From Streptomyces nojiriensis (GTDB taxonomy: Bacteria > Actinomycetota > Actinomycetes > Streptomycetales > Streptomycetaceae), in NCBI RefSeq assembly GCF_017639205.1, contig NZ_CP071139.1, forward strand, positions 8,493,501-8,557,500: DNA of 64,000 bases. The letters run 5' to 3'. A program made the translations under genes and the position numbers. How positions within the stretch are numbered: position 1 is the first letter of the stretch; each line of letters opens with the position of its first letter. The notes beneath the pieces were generated by a model. It made no database searches. It was not told the DNA's origin and was given only the letters and a program-made list of their open reading frames with translations. Positions 56,638 to 64,000 of this stretch are shown here, one piece after another.

Positions 56638-57138
56638 CTACGGGAGCGGCAGGCTCCACTGGCCGACGTCGTCGGCGAGACCGGTGTTCAGGGCGAACTG
56701 GACCGCGGCCGGTTCGGCGTCCGCCGGGATCCGGAAGGTGATGAAACCCTCCGCCGTGCCGCCGGGATCGAGCGTGACGGTTCCGGGGAAGGCCGGCCCG
56801 GCGGTGGTGGGGACGTCGTCGCCGGTGAACCGCTGCCCGGCGGTGTCCAGCAGGTGCGCGGCCGGTGCGGGGGAGTCCTGGTAGACGGCGGTCCCGGTGT
56901 TCTCCAGGCGGAAGCGCGTCGCGACGAGCCGGTCGCTCCCGGTGGGCTCCGGATCTGTGGGCCGGGCCGGGTCCACCACCTGCGTCAACGTGACGTCGAG
57001 CCGCTGGCCGGGGCCGTTCCCGGCGAGGGAGATCGTCTCGCCCGAACCGCCCGGGGCCGCGCCCAGCAGGGTGGACGCGAGGAGCGCGACCGCCGGGAGC
57101 GAGCCCCGCACCCGCCCCGGTCGTCGGCTTCGAGGCAT
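56638..57138 (-). CDS. Small secreted protein, DUF4352/Ig-like fold
   Basis: A 166-residue exported protein. Signal peptide 'RGSLPAVALLASTLLGAAPG' ends near residue 32. The mature domain is a beta sandwich: 'LDVTLTQVVDPARPTDPEPT', 'LVATRFRLENTGTAVYQDSP', and 'VTLDPGGTAEGFITFRIPAD'. This strand order is typical of DUF4352/telokin-like proteins, which stabilise envelope complexes or bind ligands. No Cys in the mature part. ATG 57138 has GGGAGG upstream. It precedes the chitinase on the same strand but is separated by the dre site, so it is probably its own unit. Confidence 0.7.
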   Translation of the reverse strand: MPRSRRPGRVRGSLPAVALLASTLLGAAPGGSGETISLAGNGPGQRLDVTLTQVVDPARPTDPEPTGSDRLVATRFRLENTGTAVYQDSPAPAAHLLDTAGQRFTGDDVPTTAGPAFPGTVTLDPGGTAEGFITFRIPADAEPAAVQFALNTGLADDVGQWSLPLP

Positions 57139-57321
57139 GACGGAACCTCCCACTCCACGGGTCCCCTCCCCACGATCCTCCGCACCCCGCGGTCCCGCCA
57201 CCCACGCCCGTTCGACAGGAGCGGCAACGTCCGGGGAACGCACTCCGCGGGACTCGCGCCCGGTCGAGGGAGGAATTGATTGGATCTCCGGGCGCGTTCG
57301 TGTCATGGTTGGTCCCACCGA

Positions 57322-57395
57322 AGGGGTGTAGCTCAGCTGGTCAGAGCGCCGGTCTCCAAAACCGAAGGCCGCAGGTTCGAATCCTGCCGCCCCTG
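57322..57395 (+). tRNA. tRNA-Trp (anticodon CCA)
   Basis: Full cloverleaf. Acceptor AGGGGTG (57322-57328) pairs with CGCCCCT (57388-57394), including one G-T. D stem GCTC/GAGC, anticodon stem CCGGT/ACCGA-side, loop CTCCAAA with CCA at 57356-57358, and T arm GCAGG-TTCGAAT-CCTGC. Discriminator G57395 is the Trp identity base. The 3' CCA is not encoded. A hairpin terminator follows. Confidence 0.93.
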
Positions 57396-57421
57396 CGACA
57401 CCGACAGCACACCTGTCGAAC

Positions 57422-57456
57422 ACGCCCGGCCGGGAGTACATCTCCCGGCCGGGCGT
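57422..57456 (+). terminator. Terminator of tRNA-Trp
   Basis: A perfect 15-bp stem (arms 57422-57436 and 57442-57456) with a TACAT loop and a T-rich tail (TGCTGTTT), 27 bp after the tRNA. Confidence 0.88.
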
Positions 57457-57553
57457 TGCTGTTTCCCCGACCGGCCGCCACCGACCCCCGGCTGTCGCCG
57501 GACTCGGTGGCGCGGATGCTCGACGACTGCGACAGCGGCGTACGCGCTGACCG

Positions 57554-57889
57554 TCACAGGGTCATGAGGTGGGCCGCCAGGAGGAGCGGTGCGGGGCAGG
57601 CCAGGGCGCCCAGCAGGGTGAAGCGGGCCTCGCGCGACAGCCGCCGGACGCCGGGCGCGAAGTAGAGCAGGGCGCCCACCACGGCCGCCCCGGCGACCGT
57701 GCCCGCCACCTGGAGCAGCGGGTGCGTCATGTCCTCGCCGGACGCCATGCCCCAGACGCCGATCATCAGCACGAAGAAGCCGATGACGACGAGGGACATC
57801 GCGGTCAGGGCCCACAGCAGGACGGCCGCCACGACGAGGGTCTTGTTCGGCGGGACGGGTCGGGCGGGCGCGACGAACGGTGCGGACAT
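57554..57889 (-). CDS. Small membrane protein of unknown function
   Basis: A 111-residue protein with three to four hydrophobic helices: 'TLVVAAVLLWALTAMSLVVI', 'LMIGVWGMAS', 'LLQVAGTVAGAAVVGALLYF', and 'LLGALACPAPLLLAAHL'. No motif is recognised. ATG 57889 is chosen because AGGAG lies 7 nt upstream; ATG 57970 would add 27 Pro-rich residues with a poorly spaced SD. It is a single gene between tRNA-Trp and the DMFase-like lipoprotein. Confidence 0.62.
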   Translation of the reverse strand: MSAPFVAPARPVPPNKTLVVAAVLLWALTAMSLVVIGFFVLMIGVWGMASGEDMTHPLLQVAGTVAGAAVVGALLYFAPGVRRLSREARFTLLGALACPAPLLLAAHLMTL

Positions 57890-58013
57890 GGCCGGCTCCT
57901 GTTGCTGACTCGGGATGATGATCCAAGTCTGCGGGTCCGGCGGCGGCGGGGGATGAGTAGGGGTACTCATCTCCCGCCGCGCACATGCTCAGCCGGGCGC
58001 CGCCCGGTCGCGC

Positions 58014-59654
58014 TCATCGGCTCACGGACTCCGAACCCCCGTACACGGCGTTGACGTTGTCCTGCGCCGGGTGGGTCCGGCCGGCCGGGCCCGCCGCGAA
58101 CACCCGCAGGAGGTTCTCCGTCACCCGGGTGGTCAGGGCCCCCGAGCGCGCGTCCAGACCGTGGTTGCGTCCGCTGCGGCCGTCGCCGGTCGCGTCCAGG
58201 GCCTCCACCCACCGCATCGTGCCGGTCGCGAAGACCCCCGCCCCGCTCGCCACCGTGTAGTAGGCCGTGTCCTGGTGGCTGGGCCGTCCCTCGCACACCA
58301 CGGGGGAGTGGGCCAGGATCTCGATCGGCCGGGGCGTCGGGAAACCGGTGTTCACCTTGTCGTACTCGACCCCGACCAGGTGCTCGAAGCGGTCGCCCGC
58401 CCGTGTCCCGGTGCCCTCGAAGAGCCAGTGCCCGGGGTTGGTCACCACGTACGGGGCGTCCACCGGATAGCCGTCGTAGATCACGCCGAGCAGCGAGCTC
58501 TCCGGGTCCGCGCCGGGCGCGGAGCGGAAGTCCACCGTCGCCGGATGGCCGCGCTTGAACCCCGGGTCCTGCTCGTAGGACGACTTGTAGCAGACCAGCG
58601 TGCGGTCCGGCCCGAGGTCGGAGGGTTCCAGCCGGATCCGGCGGTAGCAGCAGTTCGCACCCAGGATCGCGATGTTGGTACCGGCGTCGCGGGCGGCCGT
58701 GAAATGGGCGCGCTGGTCGGGCGACCAGTACTCGTCGTGTCCGAGCGAGAGCACCGCCGCCGCCCCGTCCAGGAGCCGCTTCTCCCGTGCCACGTCGGTG
58801 GTGGTCGTGTAGGCGAGGGGGATGCCGAGCCGCTCGGCCAGCGCGATGAGCGGAGCCTCGTACACCAGGAACAGGCCCGCGCCGTCGTCGTACTCGTACG
58901 GCCGGTCGAAGCTCACGGCGAGGGAGCGGGAGGCGAAGCCGCCGCTGGGGCCGTCGTAGCTGCCGTAGCCGCCCCACCGGTTGTACGCCTGCCAGGTGGC
59001 CACCGCGTTGACCACGACCGTACGGCCGGCGGTCGCCGCGGACCGCACGGTGATCGGCACGAACCGCCGGCCCTCCCCGCCCTGCGCCTCCAGCCGCAGC
59101 AGGTAGCTGCCCTCCGGCCAGTCCGTCGTCGTGACCGTGGCGGTACGGGTCCACCGGGTGCGGACCATCCGGGTCCCGGCGTCCACCGTGTGCTCCGGCT
59201 GCCGGACCCCGGGCAGGGCCTCGGAGCGCCACACCAGCCGGGCCCGGGCCCCGCCGTACCAGCCCATCCGGTAGGCGGAGACGGTGAACCGGGGCGCGGT
59301 CGTCGACACGTGCAGCCCGAAGGACTCGCCGGGCAGGACGCTGACCCTGTCCGCGAACCCCTCGATGGCCCGCGCCGGGCCGGCCTTGTCCACCGGCCAG
59401 TCGGCGTGGCCCGGACGGGCGTTCTCGGCCTTGACGTCGAGGCCCTGCGCCCCGGCCGGCGACGGCTTCCCGCCGGGCGCGGCGGACGCCGAAGCCGTGC
59501 CGGGTGAGCCGTCGTGGCCGCCGTCACCCTTTGCGCAACCGGCCAGGGCCCCGAGCCCCGCAGCCGTGGCCGCCCCCGTCGCGATCGCGAGGAACCGCCG
59601 CCTGCCCGCGTCTTCGCCGTCCGCGCCGGGCCCGGCCGAGTACATCTGATGCAT
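58014..59654 (-). CDS. Tat lipoprotein, N,N-dimethylformamidase large-subunit-like
   Basis: A 546-residue exported protein. The N-terminus 'GRRRFLAIATGAATAAGLGA' is a Tat signal and ends in the lipobox 'LAGCAKG', so it is a predicted lipoprotein. After a low-complexity linker comes a beta domain ('YRMGWYGGARARLVW') and then the domain shared with DMF amidase beta subunits: 'VVVNAVATWQAYNRWGGY', 'VLSLGHDEYWSPDQRAHF', 'NIAILGANCCYRRIRLEP'. DMFase uses a mononuclear iron site; whether the ligands are complete is not established here. ATG 59654 is chosen by the signal; SD is weak. Function unknown. Confidence 0.8.
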   Translation of the reverse strand: MHQMYSAGPGADGEDAGRRRFLAIATGAATAAGLGALAGCAKGDGGHDGSPGTASASAAPGGKPSPAGAQGLDVKAENARPGHADWPVDKAGPARAIEGFADRVSVLPGESFGLHVSTTAPRFTVSAYRMGWYGGARARLVWRSEALPGVRQPEHTVDAGTRMVRTRWTRTATVTTTDWPEGSYLLRLEAQGGEGRRFVPITVRSAATAGRTVVVNAVATWQAYNRWGGYGSYDGPSGGFASRSLAVSFDRPYEYDDGAGLFLVYEAPLIALAERLGIPLAYTTTTDVAREKRLLDGAAAVLSLGHDEYWSPDQRAHFTAARDAGTNIAILGANCCYRRIRLEPSDLGPDRTLVCYKSSYEQDPGFKRGHPATVDFRSAPGADPESSLLGVIYDGYPVDAPYVVTNPGHWLFEGTGTRAGDRFEHLVGVEYDKVNTGFPTPRPIEILAHSPVVCEGRPSHQDTAYYTVASGAGVFATGTMRWVEALDATGDGRSGRNHGLDARSGALTTRVTENLLRVFAAGPAGRTHPAQDNVNAVYGGSESVSR

Positions 59655-59860
59655 GGAGGGCACGTTATGTGATGCTCTGGCCCACACTTCGACCGGCCTG
59701 CTCGAGGAGCGGCCGCCTCCGGACGGTCCAAGCCGCCATGGCCGGATCGGCGTTCTGACAGAGAGGGGCCGTGCTGTGTTCCCCTGCTTGCCGGCACCTG
59801 CCGGGCGACGCCGGCCTGTAGCGGCATCGCCCGTACGCACCCGAAGACCTGGGAGGGAAC

Positions 59861-60481
59861 ATGCCTCGTACCACCCGATCGGCGGCGGTCACCGCAGCCG
59901 TCGCCGTCGCTTTCGCCGTCGCTCTGACCGGAACCGCCGGGGCCGATGCCGCCGCTGTGACTGCGATCCCGGCCCCGGCCGCACCCCGGCCCGTGTACTG
60001 GGCCGCACCGGCGCAGGGCGTGACGGCCGCCGCGCCGCAGCGATTGCTGAACCAGCCCGTGCGGATCACCAACGACTTCGCCAAACGCCCCACCACCCAG
60101 TGTCTGGACGTGGACGCGAATGGCGGCGGCAACGGCACGGTCGTCCAGATCTGGCAGTGCAACGGCACCACCCAGCAGCGTTGGTACCTCTGGAACAACG
60201 GCGCACTGGAGAGCTACCGCTTCCCCGGCAAGTGCCTGGACGCCGACCTCAACGGCGGTGGCCGCAACGGCACCAAGGTGCAGATCTGGGACTGCAACAA
60301 CACCCCGCAGCAGAGCTGGTCCCACCCGTCGGGCGACCGTGCGATCTACAACGCGCGCTTCTACGGCGGCGGCAACATCGTCATGGACCGCGACGCGAAC
60401 GTCGTGGGCAACGGAGCCCGCGTCCAGCTGTGGCAGAAGAACTTCCAGTCGCAGCAATGGTGGGACGTCTGGACCGACTGA
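59861..60481 (+). CDS. Secreted ricin-type beta-trefoil lectin
   Basis: A 206-residue exported protein with a signal peptide ('AAVTAAVAVAFAVALTGTAG') and one ricin-B-like (RICIN) domain. The QxW repeats are visible: 'VVQIWQCNGTTQQRWYLWNN', 'KVQIWDCNNTPQQSWSHPSG' and 'RVQLWQKNFQSQQWWDVW'. 'KCLDADLNGGGRNG' is the sugar-binding turn. No catalytic domain is attached. It probably binds galactose- or xylose-type glycans outside the cell. SD GGGAGGG precedes the ATG. A MITE follows 19 bp after the stop. Confidence 0.88.
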   Translation: MPRTTRSAAVTAAVAVAFAVALTGTAGADAAAVTAIPAPAAPRPVYWAAPAQGVTAAAPQRLLNQPVRITNDFAKRPTTQCLDVDANGGGNGTVVQIWQCNGTTQQRWYLWNNGALESYRFPGKCLDADLNGGGRNGTKVQIWDCNNTPQQSWSHPSGDRAIYNARFYGGGNIVMDRDANVVGNGARVQLWQKNFQSQQWWDVWTD

Positions 60482-60500
60482 CCTCGGCAGGCGGCACCGC

Positions 60501-60669
60501 CTAGGCCGTCTCTTTCGGATCTTGCCGGGCCCGCGACGCCCGGCACCGCACCTGGCCGCGTTGTCGGGGCGCCCGAGTACGTCCAGTACACGGTGCGCTC
60601 CTCCGCCTTGCCATGTACGGCACCGGACGCCGCGGGCTCGGCCGACAAGATCCGAAAGAGACGACCTAG
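60501..60669. mobile_element. 169-bp MITE, copy 2 (CTAG to CTAG)
   Basis: Terminal inverted repeats of 28 bp with two mismatches: 60501-60528 against 60642-60669. Both start CTAGG and contain CGTCTCTTTCGGATCTTG. The interior (~113 bp) codes for nothing recognisable. It is the same family as the 63-bp hairpin at 53851. Its right CTAG supplies the stop codon of the regulator gene at 60666. Size, TIRs and TA-containing ends indicate a MITE mobilised by an IS630-type transposase elsewhere. Confidence 0.85.
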
Positions 60670-61757
60670 GAGCGGATCGTCAGGCGTGGGAGCAGCCCCA
60701 CATGCTGCCGGGGGCCGGACTCCGGGCCGGCGGCGGTCAGCCGGTCCAGCAGCAGGTCCGCCGCCCGCCTGCCCACCTCGCGCTTGGGCGGTGCCACCGC
60801 CGACAGCGGTACACCGGCCAGCCCGGCCACCTCGTCGTCGTACGCGAACACCGTCAGGTCCTCGGGCACCCGCACACCACGGGCCTGGAGCCTCGGGAGC
60901 AGCATGATCGCGTCGGTGTCGCTGTGGACCAGCGCCGCGGTCACCCCGCCCGTCGTCACCGCCCCGCACAGGTAGTCCAGGGTCCTGGCGAACAGGCCGG
61001 CCTCCGAGAGCGGGCCGCCCGGTCCGGCCGGCGGCCACGGCGGCGCCGGTTCCAGACCGAGGGCGGCCACGGCGGCCTCGTACCCGGCGCGCAGCCGTGC
61101 CGTCGCCGGGGTGTCCCGGCCGGCGAGCGCGATCCGCCGGTGCCCCAGCCCGGCCAGGTGCCGGACCGCCCCGGCCGCGCCGTGCGCGTGGTCGGACGCC
61201 ACCCGGTCCAGGGCGGCCGCCGGATGCCCCGGCGGGGCCCAGCGCTCCACCAGTACGGCGGGAACGGGGAGTTCCGCGGTCCAGGCGCCCTCGCCGGGCC
61301 CGGGCGATCCGGTCTCCCAGTTCGGGGTCAGCAGCAGCCCGTGCACCCCCGTGGACAGCAGCCGGTCCGCCTGGGTCCGGTCCTCGCCGGTCAGGTACCG
61401 CGTCAGACCCACGGTCAGCCGGGCGCCCCGCGCCTCGACCGCCTCGCGGGCCCCGCGCACCACATCGGCGTAGTAGTGGTCGGCCGTCGGCACCACCATC
61501 CCGACCGCCAGGCCGACGGCCGACCCCGCGGCTGACACCGCCCCCGCCACCGCGGCGGCCGGGCGCCCCGGCTCGACCCGGCCGATCCCCCCGTGCATCC
61601 GCCGGATCTCACCCAGCGCCGCCAGCGCCTCGACGTCCCGCCGCAGGGTGACCGGCGAGACGCCGAGTTCCCGGGCCAGGTCCGTCACCCGCACGGTGCC
61701 CCGGGCCCGCACGAGTTCGAGTACGCGGGTCCGACGCTGGTTCACGTGCGGTCTCAA
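60666..61757 (-). CDS. DeoR-HTH/LacI-sensor hybrid regulator of the gal operon
   Basis: A 363-residue regulator. Residues 1-60 are a DeoR-type winged helix ('QRRTRVLELVRARGTVRVTD', 'LGVSPVTLRRDVEALAALGE', 'RMHGGIGR'). Residues 75-360 are a LacI/GalR-type periplasmic-binding sensor ('VGMVVPTADHYYADVVRGAR', 'GVHGLLLTP', 'GHRRIALAGRD', 'LTVFAYDDEVAGLAGVPLSA'). Start TTG 61757 has AGGGGG 4 nt upstream; GTG 61745 is an alternative. Divergent from galT, so probably the galactose-responsive repressor. The stop codon lies in the end of a MITE, so its C-terminus may be altered. Confidence 0.87.
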   Translation of the reverse strand: MRPHVNQRRTRVLELVRARGTVRVTDLARELGVSPVTLRRDVEALAALGEIRRMHGGIGRVEPGRPAAAVAGAVSAAGSAVGLAVGMVVPTADHYYADVVRGAREAVEARGARLTVGLTRYLTGEDRTQADRLLSTGVHGLLLTPNWETGSPGPGEGAWTAELPVPAVLVERWAPPGHPAAALDRVASDHAHGAAGAVRHLAGLGHRRIALAGRDTPATARLRAGYEAAVAALGLEPAPPWPPAGPGGPLSEAGLFARTLDYLCGAVTTGGVTAALVHSDTDAIMLLPRLQARGVRVPEDLTVFAYDDEVAGLAGVPLSAVAPPKREVGRRAADLLLDRLTAAGPESGPRQHVGLLPRLTIRS

Positions 61758-61877
61758 AATGTCCCCCTGCGGTCTGCGCGGTCCCTCCCGGCAGCGGCAT
61801 CATAAGGAACCGGCCCGATCGACCGACCTTTTGCGGACGGCTGGTTCGACCTGGTGGTCCCCGAACTGCCGTTGCCC

Positions 61878-61904
61878 GACCGGATCGACCGGATCGACCG
61901 GATC
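61878..61904. repeat. Three 9-bp direct repeats in the gal control region
   Basis: GACCGGATC occurs three times head to tail at 61878, 61887 and 61896, with related GATCGGCC and TGATCGACC next to it, 68-94 bp before galT. Phased iterons of this kind may bind the divergent regulator, although 9-bp spacing is slightly short of one helical turn. Confidence 0.65.
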
Positions 61905-61971
61905 GGCCGGCCCGACCTGATCGACCCAGGCCGTACCACGGTCGTCACCCCGGAGTGAGAGAGTTCCTTCC

Positions 61972-63015
61972 GTGAAGCGCACGAGCACCCGCCTCGCCGA
62001 CGGCCGCGAGATCTTCTACTACGACACCGGCGACGGCGCCGCCCGCGCCTTCCCCGACACGCGTCCGCTCGACGCGTCCGCCACCGCGAGCAGCTCCGAG
62101 GTACGGCGCGACCCGCTGCTCGGCGACCGGGTCGTCATCGCCTCCCACCGGCAGGGCCGCACCTACCACCCGCCCGCCGACGCCTGCCCGCTGTGCCCCT
62201 CCACCGCGGGACGCGCGAGCGAGATCCCGGCCCCCGACTACGAGGTGGCCGTCTTCGAGAACCGCTTCCCCTCCCTCGCCGGCGACACCGGCCGCTGCGA
62301 GGTCATCTGCTTCACCCCCGACCACCTGACCTCCTTCGCCGAACTCGACGACGAGCGCGCCGCGCTCGTCCTCGCCGCCTGGAGCGACCGCACCGCCGAA
62401 CTCTCCGCCCGCGAGGGCGTCCAGCAGGTCTACTGCTTCGAGAACCGCGGCACCGAGATCGGCGTCACCCTCGCGCACCCGCACGGCCAGATCTACGCCT
62501 TCCCCTTCGTCACCCCGCGCACCACCCGGATGCTCGCCACCGTCGCCGCCCACCGCGAGCGCACCGGCGGCAACCTCTTCGAGGAGGTCCTGGCCGCCGA
62601 GCGCGCCGAAGGCACCCGCGTCGTCCTCGAAACGGAGCACTGGACCGCCTTCGTGCCCTACGCGGCGCGCTGGCCGTACGAGGTCCACCTCTACCCGCGC
62701 CACCGGGTCCCCGACCTGCCCGCCCTCGGCGACGGCGCCCGCGCCGAGTTCCCCCGCGTCTACCTGGAGCTGCTGCGCCGCTTCGACCGGCTCTTCGACC
62801 GGCCCGAACCGACCCCGTACATCTCCGCCTGGCACCAGGCCCCGGCGGGCGAGGGCCGGGCCGACTTCGCGCTCCACCTGGAGCTCTTCACGATCCGCCG
62901 GACGGCGGACAAGCTGAAGTACCTGGCCGGGACCGAGTCCGGCATGGAGGCCTACATGAACGACGTCCGGCCCGAGGCCGCGGCCGCGCGGCTGCGGGAG
63001 GTGGCGAGCGCGTGA
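61972..63015 (+). CDS. galT: Galactose-1-phosphate uridylyltransferase
   Basis: A 347-residue GalT of the Leloir pathway, exchanging UMP between UDP-glucose and galactose-1-phosphate. The active-site His pair is in 'LAHPHGQIYAFPF' (HPH 169-171). Zinc ligands include 'CPLC' at 72-75. 'YCFENRGTEIGVTLAHPHGQ' and 'YHPPADACPLC' are conserved. GTG 61972 has GAGTGAGAGAG upstream. The stop overlaps the galK start (GTGA). The usual Streptomyces order is galT-galE-galK; galE is missing between them here. Confidence 0.93.
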   Translation: MKRTSTRLADGREIFYYDTGDGAARAFPDTRPLDASATASSSEVRRDPLLGDRVVIASHRQGRTYHPPADACPLCPSTAGRASEIPAPDYEVAVFENRFPSLAGDTGRCEVICFTPDHLTSFAELDDERAALVLAAWSDRTAELSAREGVQQVYCFENRGTEIGVTLAHPHGQIYAFPFVTPRTTRMLATVAAHRERTGGNLFEEVLAAERAEGTRVVLETEHWTAFVPYAARWPYEVHLYPRHRVPDLPALGDGARAEFPRVYLELLRRFDRLFDRPEPTPYISAWHQAPAGEGRADFALHLELFTIRRTADKLKYLAGTESGMEAYMNDVRPEAAAARLREVASA

Positions 63016-64000
63016 GCGGGTCGGCACAGGACGATTTCCGGCAGCTGTACGGGTACCCGCCCGAGGGGGTCTGGGCGGCCCCCGGCCGGGTCAACCTGAT
63101 CGGCGAACACACCGACTACAACGACGGCTTCGTCCTGCCCTTCGCCCTCCCGCAGCGCACCGAGGTGGCCGTGGCCCGGCGCACCGACCGGATCCTGCGG
63201 GTCCACTCCGCCGACGCCCCCTCCGGCGCGGTCACCCTCGACCTCGCCGGTCTCGATCCGGCGCGCCCTCCGCAGGGCGCCGCGAGCTGGGCCGCCTACC
63301 CCGCCGGAGTCGCCTGGGCCCTGCTGGACGCCGGGCTTCCGGTCGGCGGCGCCGATCTGCACGTACGGTCCGACGTACCGGCCGGCGCCGGCCTGTCCTC
63401 CTCTGCTGCCCTGGAGGTGGCCACCGCGCTGGCCCTCACCGACCTGTACGGGATCCCGCTCACCCGCCCCGAACTGGCCGTACTCGCCCGGCGCGCCGAG
63501 AACGCGTACGTCGGCGTCCCCTGCGGGATCATGGACCAGACGGCTTCGGCCTGCGCGACCGAGGGACACGCCCTCCACCTGGACACCCGCAGCCTCGAAC
63601 AGCACCACATCCCCTTCGACTGCGCGGCGGCCGGCCTGCGCCTCCTCGTCATCGACACCCGGGTCAAGCACGCGCTCGCCGACGGCGCCTACGGCCGGCG
63701 CCGGGCCTCTTGCCACCGCGCGGCCGAGGCCCTGGGCCTGCCCGCCCTGCGCGACCTCCCGTACGAGGAACTGGAGCAGGCCCTGGCCCGCCTGGAGGAC
63801 CCGGTCGGGCGCAGCCGCGTCCGGCACGTCGTCACCGAGAACCGACGGGTCCTGCGCATCGAGGAACTGCTGCGCGCGGGCCGACTGCGCGAGACGGGCC
63901 CGCTGCTGACGGAAGGCCACCTCTCGCTGCGCGACGACTACGAGGTGTCCTGTCCGGAGCTGGACCTGGCGGTTTCCACGGCGAACGCGGCGGGCGCGTA
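63012..64000 (+). CDS. galK: Galactokinase (3' end outside window)
   Basis: The first ~329 residues of a GHMP-family galactokinase that phosphorylates galactose at C1. The galactokinase signature 'GRVNLIGEHTDYNDGFVLP' is near residues 25-43. The ATP loop 'PAGAGLSSSAALEVATALAL' and the catalytic-Asp segment 'VGVPCGIMDQTASA' are present, along with 'LRLLVIDTRVKHALADGAYG'. The coding frame is intact to the last base, with roughly 50-60 residues missing. GTG 63012 overlaps the galT stop by GTGA. Confidence 0.93.
   Translation, partial: MSGSAQDDFRQLYGYPPEGVWAAPGRVNLIGEHTDYNDGFVLPFALPQRTEVAVARRTDRILRVHSADAPSGAVTLDLAGLDPARPPQGAASWAAYPAGVAWALLDAGLPVGGADLHVRSDVPAGAGLSSSAALEVATALALTDLYGIPLTRPELAVLARRAENAYVGVPCGIMDQTASACATEGHALHLDTRSLEQHHIPFDCAAAGLRLLVIDTRVKHALADGAYGRRRASCHRAAEALGLPALRDLPYEELEQALARLEDPVGRSRVRHVVTENRRVLRIEELLRAGRLRETGPLLTEGHLSLRDDYEVSCPELDLAVSTANAAGA

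Noticed and set aside
61878..61904. Replication or plasmid origin iterons
   Set aside because: Only three short 9-bp copies in a sugar-operon promoter, with no rep gene or AT-rich region.

Overview
The window is a stretch of Streptomyces (or very close actinomycete) chromosome. Evidence: very high G+C with strong third-position GC bias, many GTG and TTG starts, ATGA/GTGA translational coupling, and hallmark genes: a chaplin, two melC1-melC2 tyrosinase operons, tandem PQQ-propeller Ser/Thr kinases, an ECF41 sigma factor, a DasR-type operator before a GH18 chitinase, and a galTK operon. No phage, CRISPR array, rRNA or intact IS was seen. There is one tRNA (Trp, CCA).

Layout. 1-10.3 kb: a hydrolase (cut by the left edge), an MBL-fold hydrolase, a PIG-L deacetylase, an enoyl-CoA hydratase, an FGE-like protein, an SDR, a secreted repeat protein, and a three-gene operon (quinone oxidoreductase and two acyl-CoA dehydrogenases). 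10.7-16.1 kb: an MFS exporter behind a MerR-type promoter, a secreted beta/gamma-crystallin-like protein, GpsA, and a membrane protein-Rieske oxygenase pair. 16.4-23.5 kb: a two-gene cassette that is the most interesting part of the window (below), followed on the opposite strand by two coupled membrane kinases with propeller sensors. 23.5-24.6 kb: about 1.1 kb with no convincing gene. 24.6-33.5 kb: an orphan sugar-binding lipoprotein, GNATs, tyrosinase operon 1, chaplin, esterases, and a membrane-anchored propeller. 33.6-45.3 kb: a hydrolase remnant, a VOC protein, an FhuF-like protein, a Tat hydrolase, a subtilase, a C4-dicarboxylate transporter with its divergent two-component system, tyrosinase operon 2, and an erythromycin-esterase-like enzyme. 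45.3-53.9 kb: a double MerR regulator, glutamate decarboxylase, an epimerase with an ECF41 sigma factor, an ECF/CAP fusion, and an IclR-KDPG aldolase-KDG kinase unit. 53.9-64 kb: two MITE copies, a serpin, a chitinase, small secreted and membrane proteins, tRNA-Trp, a DMFase-like lipoprotein, a ricin-type lectin, a DeoR/LacI hybrid regulator, galT and partial galK.

Best candidate for a novel system: 16405-18956. A small helical protein ends in a short motif that is repeated, 13 of 23 positions identical, at the very N-terminus of the overlapping STAND-like ATPase with TPR-like repeats. This matches the logic of NLR-effector amyloid signalling known in fungi and reported for bacterial NLRs: nucleate on the ATPase, template the effector. 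The repeat array is built of 96-bp near-identical units and the pair lies behind a large operator-like dyad.

Other structural themes: (i) IS630-like MITEs with CTAG ends whose termini supply stop codons for three flanking genes; (ii) convergent genes whose TAG stops share a single CTAG; (iii) three short tandem repeats lying exactly on gene 3' ends and reiterating TGA; (iv) many candidate leaderless promoters, with a -10 hexamer 6-8 nt before the start codon.
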